Assembly (NCBI GenBank): GCA_016179165.1
Contig: JACORX010000261.1
Coordinates: 1 to 7,746 of the forward strand
DNA from: Candidatus Rokuibacteriota bacterium
GTDB lineage: Bacteria > Methylomirabilota > Methylomirabilia > Rokubacteriales > CSP1-6
Direction of reading: 5' to 3'
Length of the DNA: 7,746 nt
Part shown: positions 1 through 6,157 of the stretch, piece by piece
Layout: each line of letters begins with the position of its first letter
Position numbering within the stretch: the stretch's first letter is position 1
The notes under the pieces: model-generated
The model's input: only the letters and a program-made list of their open reading frames with translations
What the model was told of the DNA's origin: nothing
Databases searched by the model: none
Translations under genes and position numbers: made by a program

Positions 1-2
1 AG

Positions 3-236
3 CTGGACCTGCTCGTGGTGCGGGGGGAGAAGCGCCGCGGATTCGAGTTCAAGCGGACCGATGCGCCCGGCGTCACGAAATCCATGCACGTCGCGATCCG
101 AGATCTGGGCCTCGAGTCGATTGACGTGGTCCATGCCGGCGGCGACACGTATCCCCTCTCGACCAAGATTCGGGCGCTCGCCATCTCCAGGCTGGCGACA
201 GAGTTGGGCCGGGCTCGCCGGGCCGGACGACGGTAG
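3..236 (+). CDS. C-terminal end of an ATP-binding protein with DUF4143-like domain (partial)
   Basis: Only the last 77 residues are present; the reading frame is open from the left edge and ends in TAG at 234-236. The visible part begins LDLLVVRGEK and continues GFEFKRTDAP, then a segment containing IRDLGLESIDVVHAGGDTYP. This is the pattern I know from the C-terminal domain of AAA-type ATPases with DUF4143, which has a PD-(D/E)XK nuclease-like fold: an Asp (visible residue 2) followed by an E-x-K pair (residues 15 and 17). The AAA/P-loop part would lie upstream of the window. These proteins are common, usually solitary and of uncertain role, and are often discussed as stand-alone or toxin-antitoxin-like ATPases. 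I see no functional link with the downstream operon. The family call is fairly sure; the role is unknown. Confidence 0.72.
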   Translation: MDLLVVRGEKRRGFEFKRTDAPGVTKSMHVAIRDLGLESIDVVHAGGDTYPLSTKIRALAISRLATELGRARRAGRR

Positions 237-267
237 CGCACGGCCTTCTCTACGGCTCGCGGCTCCG

Positions 268-498
268 GGCTTCCATCATCTCCATCTGACCTCCGTCGAT
301 CCCGACGCGGCGCTCGACTTCTACACGCGGCGGTTCCCGCCCACCACGAGGACGCGCTGGGACGACCTGCCGGTGCTCGCCTCGCCGAACGACGTCCTGG
401 TCCTGTTCACGCGGGTTTCGCCCCGAATGGCTGCTCTGGGTCGGCAACGGGCTAGCGCCGATCCCGCAAGCAGACGCACGCCGAAATGTCCGCCATAG
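268..498 (+). pseudogene. decayed VOC (glyoxalase/bleomycin-resistance superfamily) fragment
   Basis: Frame 1 from about 268 reads GFHHLHLTSVDPDAALDFYT and then, after a short stretch, LASPNDVLVLFTRV (ending near 417). This is the first beta-alpha-beta unit of a VOC-family metalloenzyme-like protein, including the metal-ligand His strand FHHLHL and the DPDAALDFY helix. After 417 the frame loses similarity and stops at 496-498. In frame 2, from about 425, a W-rich stretch and ADARRNV (about 464-484) resemble the WHVTDxRRN region of the same family, which suggests an internal frameshift or deletion followed by decay. No plausible start codon lies between 237 and 268, and the second VOC half is missing. 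I therefore read it as a relic, not a gene. The family assignment rests on motif memory; the frameshift is inference. Confidence 0.5.
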
Positions 499-524
499 GC
501 GGCCGCCTCAGGATGTCCTTCGTC

Positions 525-560
525 TTGCCTATCCTCTCCGCGGGCTGTAAGATCCTCGCC
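525..560 (+). promoter_or_regulatory. candidate sigma70-type promoter of the kor operon, leaderless
   Basis: TTGCCT (525-530, four of six matches to the -35 consensus) and TAAGAT (548-553, four of six matches to the -10) are separated by exactly 17 nt. Transcription would start about seven bases after the -10, around 560-561, on or next to the ATG of the ferredoxin subunit gene. No Shine-Dalgarno-like purine run precedes that ATG, which fits a leaderless mRNA. It sits after the VOC relic and before a tightly packed operon, where a promoter is expected. Hexamer matches in a single sequence are weak evidence, but spacing, position and missing Shine-Dalgarno agree. Confidence 0.45.
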
Positions 561-866
561 ATGGCGCTGTTCAAGACCGAGAAGAAGGCTCCGAAGGCCG
601 GCACGGCGGGCAAGTGGGACGTCGTCATCGGCGAGGACATGTGCAAGGCGTGCGGCTTCTGCATGAGCGTGTGTCCCGTGCCCGTGTTCGAGTACCGCAC
701 GGTGACGAACAAGATCGGGTGGTTTCCGATGTACGTGAAGCACGAGGAGAACTGCATCGGCTGCATGCTGTGCTATCAGATCTGCCCGGACTTCTGCATC
801 GATGTGGCAGTGCGAGATGAGGGACGTTCGACGGCCCGAGTCGAGCAGGGTCACGCGCTGAACTGA
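561..866 (+). CDS. korD: 2-oxoacid:ferredoxin oxidoreductase, delta (2x[4Fe-4S] ferredoxin) subunit
   Basis: This 101-residue protein is the electron-transfer subunit of the oxidoreductase encoded by the next three genes. It passes electrons from the TPP-bearing alpha/beta core to an external carrier. Two full CxxCxxCxxxCP cluster motifs are present: C28, C31, C34, C38 and C65, C68, C71, C75, each followed by Pro. They are set in the bacterial-ferredoxin fold, with a basic N-terminal tail (KTEKKAPK). I chose the ATG at 561 over in-frame ATGs at 486 and 513 because the upstream residues look noncoding, the length then fits the family (about 85-110 residues), and a promoter-like element ends just before it. 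The stop overlaps the alpha start by one base (TGATG, 864-868), which indicates translational coupling. The family is certain. The kor symbol is by order and similarity; PorD/VorD/PadF-type naming is possible. Confidence 0.9.
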   Translation: MALFKTEKKAPKAGTAGKWDVVIGEDMCKACGFCMSVCPVPVFEYRTVTNKIGWFPMYVKHEENCIGCMLCYQICPDFCIDVAVRDEGRSTARVEQGHALN

Positions 867-2104
867 TGGCGACGCTGACGGTGTCGACCCGCGTCGGCCT
901 CGTGGCCCCCTGGGTCGAGTGGGAGAAGCGCTGCACCGACGGGCGCCGCCTGCTCGAGGCGGGCACGTACGCGCTCACCGAAGGCGCCATCGCCGCCGGG
1001 TGCCGCGTGTTCGCGGGCTACCCGATCACGCCGGCAACCGACATCGCGGAGTACATGTCCAAGCGTCTGCCGCAGGTGGGCGGCTACTACGTGCAGAGCG
1101 AGGACGAGCTGGCCGGCATGCATGCGTGCGCGGGCGCGAGCCTCGGGGGCCTGAAGGCCATGACGGCGACGTCCGGGCCGGGCTACACGCTGATGCACGA
1201 CGCGTACGGCTGGTCCATCACCAACGAGATCCCGATGGTCGTCGTCGACGCGATGCGCGTCGGTCCGATCAGCGGCATCACGGGGGCGCCGGGGCAGGGC
1301 GAGTTCTACATCGCGCGCTACGCATCCCACGGCGGCAACTTCGAGACGATCGTGCTGTCGCCGTCGTCGGTGCAGGAGGCGTTCTGGCTCACGATCGACG
1401 CGTTCAACCTCGCGGAGCGCTTTCGGACGCCGGTGACGATCCTCACGGACCAGGTCATCTCCGATATGTGGGAAGACCTCTTCATCCCGGCGGACTACGA
1501 CGCGCTCGATTTCGTCATTCCGCGCAAGCACAACCTCATGATGCCGTTCTACCCGGTGGGCTCCGCCGACCTCGACGTCCCGCCGAACCTGATCGGCAGG
1601 GGCACGGGGGTGTGCGTGTCGGCCTACACGCACACCGAAGAGGGCTACGACATCGAGGACATGGCCGCGCAGTGGGCCCAGACCTACCGGCTCATCAACA
1701 AGATCCGCCACCACACGGACCAGCTCGCCCGCTACGAGACGCTGGGCCTGGAGGATGCGGAGGTCGTTGCGGTCGCCTACGGCGCGAACGCGCGCACGGT
1801 GAAAACCGGCGTGCTGGAAGCACGGCGGCGCGGGGTGAAGGCCGGCTTCGTGCGGCCCATCACGCTGTGGCCGTTCCTCGACGAACTCTACGAGCGCGAC
1901 TGCCGCTACGTCGTCTGCGAGCTGAACTACGACGGGCAGCTCGTGCGCGAGGTGATGCGCGCGGCGCCGGACAAGAAGAAGGTCCACTTCATGGGCAAGA
2001 GCGCCGAGCTCCACACGGTGGCCGAGGTGGCGGCGGGCCTGGAAGGGGTGGCGCGGTCGAACCGTGTCCCCGAGCTTCCATATATATGGACGGAAGTCCG
2101 CTGA
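866..2104 (+). CDS. korA: 2-oxoacid:ferredoxin oxidoreductase, alpha subunit (KorA/VorB-like)
   Basis: This 412-residue cytoplasmic protein carries the pyrimidine-binding and transketolase-C-like domains of a TPP-dependent enzyme: 2-oxoacid + CoA + 2 oxidised Fd gives acyl-CoA + CO2 + 2 reduced Fd. Visible landmarks are GYPITP at 51-56 (T55 matches the conserved active-site Thr), QSEDE at 77-81 (E79 matches the Glu that activates the TPP aminopyrimidine), TATSGPG at 100-106, and R131 in VDAMRVGPISG, aligned with the substrate-contacting Arg of pyruvate:ferredoxin oxidoreductase. The C-terminal half (from about 295) has the domain that closes on the beta subunit. About 28 residues precede the usual family start. 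The normal GNEA motif reads GTYA (33-36), and the usual GPSTGxPT reads GPISGITGAP (133-142). The family is sure, the substrate is not: 2-oxoglutarate, branched-chain and aromatic (phenylglyoxylate-type) 2-oxoacids remain possible. Confidence 0.9.
   Translation: MATLTVSTRVGLVAPWVEWEKRCTDGRRLLEAGTYALTEGAIAAGCRVFAGYPITPATDIAEYMSKRLPQVGGYYVQSEDELAGMHACAGASLGGLKAMTATSGPGYTLMHDAYGWSITNEIPMVVVDAMRVGPISGITGAPGQGEFYIARYASHGGNFETIVLSPSSVQEAFWLTIDAFNLAERFRTPVTILTDQVISDMWEDLFIPADYDALDFVIPRKHNLMMPFYPVGSADLDVPPNLIGRGTGVCVSAYTHTEEGYDIEDMAAQWAQTYRLINKIRHHTDQLARYETLGLEDAEVVAVAYGANARTVKTGVLEARRRGVKAGFVRPITLWPFLDELYERDCRYVVCELNYDGQLVREVMRAAPDKKKVHFMGKSAELHTVAEVAAGLEGVARSNRVPELPYIWTEVR
2078..2089. repeat. perfect AT-rich 12-bp palindrome CCATATATATGG
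   Basis: CCATATATATGG reads identically on both strands. It sits in the last codons of the alpha gene (encoding part of LPYIWTEVR), 37 nt before the beta ATG. An eight-base run of alternating A/T is striking in this GC-rich region. It could be an operator half-site pair, an internal -10-like region or an easily melted segment between two cistrons. It could also simply be the cost of encoding Tyr-Ile-Trp. No good -35 hexamer is present; the best is TCGAAC at 2057-2062, 18 nt upstream of TATATA at 2081-2086. Confidence 0.3.
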
Positions 2105-2110
2105 GACGGC

Positions 2111-2117
2111 GAAAGGA
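2111..2117 (+). promoter_or_regulatory. Shine-Dalgarno of the beta subunit gene
   Basis: GAAAGGA lies 9 nt before the ATG at 2127, inside the 22-nt gap after the alpha stop. It decides the start. An in-frame GTG at 2064 would add 21 residues and overlap the alpha gene, but those residues are unlike the family, whereas a protein beginning MNKLAAKYLRP has the normal distance to the CxxCG motif. This is the only gene in the kor-ligase operon with its own good ribosome site. Confidence 0.7.
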
Positions 2118-2126
2118 TCCCCTGAG

Positions 2127-3008
2127 ATGAACAAGTTGGCTGCGAAGTATCTCCGCCCTAGCCAGATCCCGACCAAGGCGTGTCACGGGTGCGGACTCGG
2201 CATGATCGAGAACTGGCTCCTGCAGGCGATCGACGAGCTGGGCTTCAAGCAGGAAAACGTCATCTTCGGCACCGGCATCGGCTGTGTGGGCCGGCAAACC
2301 TTCGCCACGTGGGGCGGCGACAACTTCGGCGCCACGCACGGACGTGCGCTTGCCGTCGCCACCGGCCTCAAGCTCGCGCAGCCCGACAAGAAATACTTGA
2401 TCGTCGTCGGCGACGGTGACGCCGCGTCGATCGGCACCTCGCACCTGATCCACGCGGCGCGCCGCAACCTCGGCGTCACCGTGATCTGCGAGGACAACAT
2501 GGGCTACGAGTCGACGGGCGGGCAGTTCTCGCCGACCACGCCCGCCAACTACGTGACGAACTCGAGCCCGTACGGCATGGCCGAGCCGGGCTTCGACCCC
2601 TGCGACGTCGTCAAGGCGGCCGGCGCCACGTTCGTGGCGGAGACGACGGCCACGCAGTGGCACCAGACCGTGAAGATCGTGAAGAAGGCGCTCCAGAACG
2701 ACGGATTCTCGTTCGTCCACGTGCGCTTTCCCTGTAACGAGAACTTCGGCGCGTACGCGCTCGGCACCCGCGACACCCTGAAGAACCTCGAGTGGATCTA
2801 CGAGCACACGCAGGGGCGCAAGCCCGACGGCAGCGAGACGGACTTCACGTGGGAGACCGGCATCAAGCACGACGTCTCCAACAGCCGGCCGGAATTCTCG
2901 AAGATCATGCGCGACATGAACGCGCGCGTGCAGGCCGACATGGCGGCGAAGGCTGCGGCCGCGGCGGGGGACGACAAGACGCGCGACGACGGCCACGGCA
3001 CGCACTGA
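2127..3008 (+). CDS. korB: 2-oxoacid:ferredoxin oxidoreductase, beta (TPP-binding) subunit
   Basis: This 293-residue protein binds the thiamine diphosphate and a [4Fe-4S] cluster and forms the catalytic core with alpha. Cluster ligands are visible as C19 and C22 (ACHGCG), C53 (GIGCVGR) and C203 (FPCNENFG). The THGRALAVATG helix follows the third Cys. The TPP/Mg motif is GDGD at 95-98, with its Asn end at N124. The usual NN pair reads DN (123-124), and the following YGMTGGQ reads YESTGGQ (127-133), then FSPTTP. The length fits KorB-type subunits. The final 20 or so residues are an Ala-rich and charged tail (AAKAAAAAGDDK) of low complexity. The stop overlaps the gamma start (TGATG, 3006-3010). 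The family is sure. The altered loop beside TPP and substrate means the 2-oxoacid cannot be assumed to be 2-oxoglutarate. Confidence 0.92.
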   Translation: MNKLAAKYLRPSQIPTKACHGCGLGMIENWLLQAIDELGFKQENVIFGTGIGCVGRQTFATWGGDNFGATHGRALAVATGLKLAQPDKKYLIVVGDGDAASIGTSHLIHAARRNLGVTVICEDNMGYESTGGQFSPTTPANYVTNSSPYGMAEPGFDPCDVVKAAGATFVAETTATQWHQTVKIVKKALQNDGFSFVHVRFPCNENFGAYALGTRDTLKNLEWIYEHTQGRKPDGSETDFTWETGIKHDVSNSRPEFSKIMRDMNARVQADMAAKAAAAAGDDKTRDDGHGTH

Positions 3009-3541
3009 TGGCCACGGCCACGGGCACCCGCACCGAGATCCTGATCTCGGGCTTCGGCGGGCAGGGCGTCGTCCGCATGGGCCAGATCCTCGGCCTCTGC
3101 GCGATCAATCAGGGCCACCGCGTGACGATGCTGAAGAGCCACGGCACCGAGACGCGCGGGGGCTACGTGCGGGCGCAGCTCGTCATCTCTCCGGAGTACG
3201 TCGACAGCCCCGTCGTCGAGCACGCCGACGTCTTCGTCGCGTTCTCGCAGCCGGCCTACAAGAAGTTCTACGATCTCTGCGACGGCACGGTGATGTACGA
3301 CCCGGAGCTCTTCGAGAACGTCGTCGACGACGCGCCCGAGCGCCACCTCGCGGTGCCCGCCACGAAGCTCTCGAAGGAAAAGTTCTCGAACCAGCTCTTC
3401 GCGAACAGGATCATGCTCGGTGCCCTCACGCGTGTAGCGTCGCTCGACTACGAAGCCATGCGCAAGGCGATGCTCGAGGTGATTCCGCGCTTCCACGAGC
3501 AGAACCTGGCCGCGCTCGATTTCGGCTACCGCCTGTCGTGA
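3008..3541 (+). CDS. korC: 2-oxoacid:ferredoxin oxidoreductase, gamma subunit
   Basis: This 177-residue protein of the pyruvate/ketoisovalerate oxidoreductase catalytic domain family (the gamma or domain III equivalent) helps bind CoA and stabilises the complex. Near its N-terminus is the glycine-rich signature GFGGQGV (15-21). It is followed by GTETRGG (46-52), the family's usual G-x-E-x-R-G-G turn, and VRAQLVIS. The ADVFVAFSQPAYKKF segment and an NRIMLGAL segment are also typical. The start is the ATG that overlaps the beta stop by one base; a longer upstream reading runs through the beta gene and is a shadow. The stop TGA (3539-3541) overlaps the GTG start of the ligase (GTGA). Together with the preceding genes it completes a delta-alpha-beta-gamma set, the order I recall for methanogen korDABC operons. 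Confidence 0.9.
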   Translation: MATATGTRTEILISGFGGQGVVRMGQILGLCAINQGHRVTMLKSHGTETRGGYVRAQLVISPEYVDSPVVEHADVFVAFSQPAYKKFYDLCDGTVMYDPELFENVVDDAPERHLAVPATKLSKEKFSNQLFANRIMLGALTRVASLDYEAMRKAMLEVIPRFHEQNLAALDFGYRLS

Positions 3542-5106
3542 CCGCCGGTCGACCCTGGCACCGCGCGTGGCCGTCACACGTCGGCCACTCGATCGACTAC
3601 CCGTCCGTACCCGCGTGGTGGCTGCTTGAGCGCAACCTCCCGCGATTCGCCTCCCGCGTCGCTGTTCGCGAGCTCGACCACGAGACGCTGACCGAGCGGC
3701 GCGTGCTCACCTACGGAGAGATGGTGCGCGCGGCGCGCGGTATCGCGACGGGCCTGCGTGGCGCCGGCGTGGGGCCGGGCGCGCGCGTCGGTTATTGCCT
3801 GCCGAACGGCGCGGCGCTGATCCTCGGCTACTACGCGACCTGGTGGGCGGGCGGCACCGTCGTGCCCACGAATCCCGCGGCCCGCGACACCGAGGTCGAG
3901 CAGCAGCTCGCCGATGCCGGCGTTTCGCTCGTGATCGGCCACGCGCGCGGCGCCGGCGAGGCGGCCGCCGCGCGGCTCAAGATGCCGTTCGTCGACCTCG
4001 ACGCCTTCACGGCGATGGAGCGGCTCGCGCCCGCGGACCCAGCGAACGTCTCCTCACCCCATGAAGACGTGGCCGTGCTGCTCTTCACCGGAGGCACCAC
4101 CGGCCCGCCGAAGGGCGCGATGCTCACGCACCGGAACATCGTCGCGAACACGATCCAGTTCGCCGAGTGGTACGCGTTCGAGCATGGCAACGAGACGTCG
4201 CTCTGCGCGATCCCGATGTTCCACTCCGGCGGGATGTCGGGCGTGATGAACGTGCCGCTCTCAGCGGGCGCCACCCTGATCGTGTTCCCGCGCTTCAAGG
4301 CGCCGTCCGTCGCGCACGCCCTCAGCCGCTACGGGGTAACGCGCCTCTTCGGTGTGCCGACAATATTCATCGCCCTACTCGACGACGAGGAAGGCCGGCG
4401 TGCCGACTATTCCCACCTGCGCGCGTGCCGCACGAACGCGGCGCCGCTCCCCCCGAGCGTGAAGACGGCGTTCGATGCGCTCGTCGGCCGCGAGGTGCTC
4501 GTGGAAGGTTACGGGCTGACGGAGACGAGCCCGCTCACGCACGCCAACCCCATCCATCGCGCGAAGCCGGGGTCGATCGGCGTGCCGTTGCCCGACACCG
4601 ACGCGCGCATCATCGATCTGGAATCAGGCCGCGACGTCGCTCCGGGCGAGAACGGCGAGTTGCTGATCCGCGGGCCGCAGGTGATGCGCGGCTATTGGAA
4701 CCGGCCGGAGGAGACGACGCGCGCGTTCGTGGACGGCTGGTTCCGGACGGGCGACGTTGCGACGATGGATGGCGACGGGTATTTCGCGATCGTCGACCGC
4801 GCGAAGGACATGATCAACACCGCGGGCTTCAAGGTGTGGCCGCGCGAGGTCGAAGAGGTCATCTACGGTCACGAGGCCGTGAAGTTCGCGGTGGTCGTCG
4901 GTATGGCCGACGGCTATCGCGGCGAAGTCGTCAAGGCGTTCGTCGTTCGGAAAGAGGACGCGCGCGTGACCGAGGACGAGATCCTCGCGCACTGCCGCGC
5001 GCGCCTGTCGACGTACAAGCTCCCGCGCGCCGTGGAGTTCCGCACGGAGCTGCCGACGAGCGCCGCCGGCAAACTGCTCCGTCGCGCCCTCCGCGACGAG
5101 GCGTGA
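3538..5106 (+). CDS. AMP-forming acyl-CoA ligase (class I adenylate-forming enzyme)
   Basis: This 522-residue enzyme should catalyse carboxylate + ATP + CoA to acyl-CoA + AMP + PPi. All core motifs are present: the P-loop-like TGGTTGPPKG (184-193), GYGLTETSP (324-332), GWFRTGD (400-406) with the ribose-binding Asp D406, the hinge region DRAKDMI (420-426) before GFKVWPREVEEV, and the C-terminal catalytic lysine K512 in TSAAGKLLRR. The start is GTG at 3538, overlapping the gamma stop by four bases. No Shine-Dalgarno is visible, so coupled translation is likely. The N-terminal region (IDYPSVPAWWLLERN) fits the family's usual beginning, so the start is not too long. The acyl substrate cannot be read from the sequence; annotation as long-chain-fatty-acid or aromatic acid CoA ligase would be a guess. 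Its place between oxidoreductase and transporter suggests it handles the same acid or its product. Confidence 0.92.
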   Translation: MTAGRPWHRAWPSHVGHSIDYPSVPAWWLLERNLPRFASRVAVRELDHETLTERRVLTYGEMVRAARGIATGLRGAGVGPGARVGYCLPNGAALILGYYATWWAGGTVVPTNPAARDTEVEQQLADAGVSLVIGHARGAGEAAAARLKMPFVDLDAFTAMERLAPADPANVSSPHEDVAVLLFTGGTTGPPKGAMLTHRNIVANTIQFAEWYAFEHGNETSLCAIPMFHSGGMSGVMNVPLSAGATLIVFPRFKAPSVAHALSRYGVTRLFGVPTIFIALLDDEEGRRADYSHLRACRTNAAPLPPSVKTAFDALVGREVLVEGYGLTETSPLTHANPIHRAKPGSIGVPLPDTDARIIDLESGRDVAPGENGELLIRGPQVMRGYWNRPEETTRAFVDGWFRTGDVATMDGDGYFAIVDRAKDMINTAGFKVWPREVEEVIYGHEAVKFAVVVGMADGYRGEVVKAFVVRKEDARVTEDEILAHCRARLSTYKLPRAVEFRTELPTSAAGKLLRRALRDEA

Positions 5107-5114
5107 GGCTGACC

Positions 5115-5186
5115 ATGGAGGTCGAGCACGTCGTGCAGCCGCCGCGCGGGCTCCTGATCTCGATCGAAGCCGTCCCGGTCGCATAG
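5115..5186 (+). CDS. possible 23-residue small ORF in the ligase-tctC spacer
   Basis: ATG at 5115 opens 8 nt after the ligase stop and encodes 23 residues, beginning MEVEHVVQPPRG and ending EAVPVA, with TAG at 5184-5186. A GAGG (5105-5108) lies 6 nt before it, overlapping the ligase stop, so reinitiation is conceivable. I do not recognise the peptide: it has no signal, no membrane segment and no metal motif. Its stop codon falls in the loop of the hairpin at 5175-5192. It could be a leader peptide, the remnant of a longer gene, or chance in GC-rich DNA where stops are rare. Confidence 0.25.
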   Translation: MEVEHVVQPPRGLLISIEAVPVA

Positions 5187-5192
5187 GACCGG
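5175..5192 (+). other. small hairpin upstream of tctC
   Basis: CCGGTC (5175-5180) and GACCGG (5187-5192) are perfect inverted repeats around a 6-nt loop, GCATAG. The hairpin ends 4 nt before the tctC Shine-Dalgarno. No T-run follows, so it is not a standard intrinsic terminator. It could mark an mRNA processing or stability boundary between the ligase and transporter cistrons, or be chance: a six-base GC-rich stem is short. Confidence 0.3.
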
Positions 5193-5196
5193 AGAC

Positions 5197-5203
5197 AAGG
5201 GGG
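5197..5203 (+). promoter_or_regulatory. Shine-Dalgarno of tctC
   Basis: AAGGGGG lies 8 nt before the ATG at 5212. It is the strongest ribosome site in the window, fitting the high expression usually needed for a periplasmic binding protein relative to its membrane partners. It fixes the start, which gives a well-formed signal peptide. Confidence 0.65.
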
Positions 5204-5211
5204 ACCACCCG

Positions 5212-6156
5212 ATGAAGCCTTTCGCCCTGGCGGTTCTGCTGTTGCTCGCGGTGCCCGTCATCGCCCAGGAGAAGTATCCGAGCCGGCCCATCGACTTCAT
5301 CTGCACGTGGGGTACGGGCGGCGGCGCCGACACCATGGCTCGACAGATCGCGAACCTCGCACAGCCCGTGCTCGGCGTGGCGTTGCCGGTGTCGAACGTG
5401 CCCGGCGCCTCCGGCAACACCGGCATGGCCCAGCTGCTCGCGGCGAAGCCCGACGGCTACACGATCGCGACCTACATTCAGGACACGCTGATGACGCTGC
5501 CCATGGGGCTCGCGCGCTACAAGATCGACGAGTTCGAGTGGATCACGCGCACGCAGGTCGCGGATTCGTTCCTGTTCGTCAAGTCGGACGGGCCGTTCAA
5601 GACCGCGCAAGAGCTCTTCAAGCACGCGCAGGCGAACCCCGGTAAGCTTCGCGTAGCCGCCACCGGCTTCGGCACGGTCGACGACGTCACGGTGCGCTTC
5701 CTCGAGAAAAAGGGTTACAAGATGACGACGGTGCCGTACCCGAAGCCCGGCGAGCGGTACGCGGCGGCGCTCGGAGGCCACACCGAGGTCATCTACGAGC
5801 AGGCGGGCGATGTCCTGCAATACCTCAAGGCCGGCCAGCTCAGGCCGCTCGTGATCTTCGCGGAGAAGCGCCATCCCGCCTTCGCGGACGTCCCGACGTC
5901 GAAGGAGCTCGGCTTCGACATCACGTTGCCGCAGTTCCGCGGCATCGTGGCGAAGAAGGGCACCCCGCCGGAGCGCCTGAAGGCACTCGCCGACGCGATC
6001 AAGAAGGCCATCGACACACCGCAGTACAAGACGTTCGCGGAGGAGTGGTACATGAGCCCGGATTCCTACATGGGGCCCGAAACGTTCGGCAAGTGGGTGG
6101 CCGGCGAGGTCGATACGCTCGACCGGCTCGTGAAAGAGTTCGGCCTCCGGAAGTAG
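5212..6156 (+). CDS. tctC: tripartite tricarboxylate transporter substrate-binding protein (TctC/Bug family)
   Basis: This 314-residue periplasmic solute receptor captures an organic acid and delivers it to the TctA/TctB membrane pair. The N-terminus is a Sec signal peptide: K2, a hydrophobic core of about 13 residues, and a likely cut after VIA at residue 18. There is no lipobox Cys. The mature protein opens with YPSRPIDFI and the family's Gly-rich ligand loop TGGGADTMAR (35-44, D40 being the usual ligand-side Asp). It then shows NVPGASGNTGM (62-72) and LLAAKPDGYTIA, all classic Bug features. The second domain has PNPGKLRVAATGFGT-like and VPTSKELGFD elements. The usual PFPPGG stretch reads TWGTGG, so ligand contacts differ from the citrate or glutamate binders. 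Bug receptors vary too much to name the ligand. tctB starts one base after its stop. Confidence 0.93.
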   Translation: MKPFALAVLLLLAVPVIAQEKYPSRPIDFICTWGTGGGADTMARQIANLAQPVLGVALPVSNVPGASGNTGMAQLLAAKPDGYTIATYIQDTLMTLPMGLARYKIDEFEWITRTQVADSFLFVKSDGPFKTAQELFKHAQANPGKLRVAATGFGTVDDVTVRFLEKKGYKMTTVPYPKPGERYAAALGGHTEVIYEQAGDVLQYLKAGQLRPLVIFAEKRHPAFADVPTSKELGFDITLPQFRGIVAKKGTPPERLKALADAIKKAIDTPQYKTFAEEWYMSPDSYMGPETFGKWVAGEVDTLDRLVKEFGLRK

Positions 6157-6157
6157 G

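Noticed and set aside
486..560. Earlier in-frame ATGs (486, 513) for the ferredoxin subunit
   Set aside because: The extra 25 residues are unlike ferredoxins, no ribosome site precedes them, and they overlap the promoter-like element and the VOC relic.
2064..2126. GTG start at 2064 extending the beta subunit by 21 residues
   Set aside because: It would overlap the alpha gene and lacks a Shine-Dalgarno, while ATG 2127 has GAAAGGA at 9 nt and gives the normal family N-terminus.
851..2176. 441-codon antisense ORF opposite the alpha subunit gene
   Set aside because: Arg/His/Val-rich shadow of a GC-rich gene; no recognisable domain, and the + strand gene has clear conserved motifs.
2792..3007. 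Upstream in-frame extension of the gamma subunit through the beta gene
   Set aside because: Its translation is an Arg/His/Ala-rich shadow of beta; the gamma family begins close to the GFGGQGV motif, matching ATG 3008.
5175..5192. Intrinsic transcription terminator between ligase and tctC
   Set aside because: The stem is only six base pairs and no T-run follows, so I list it only as a hairpin.
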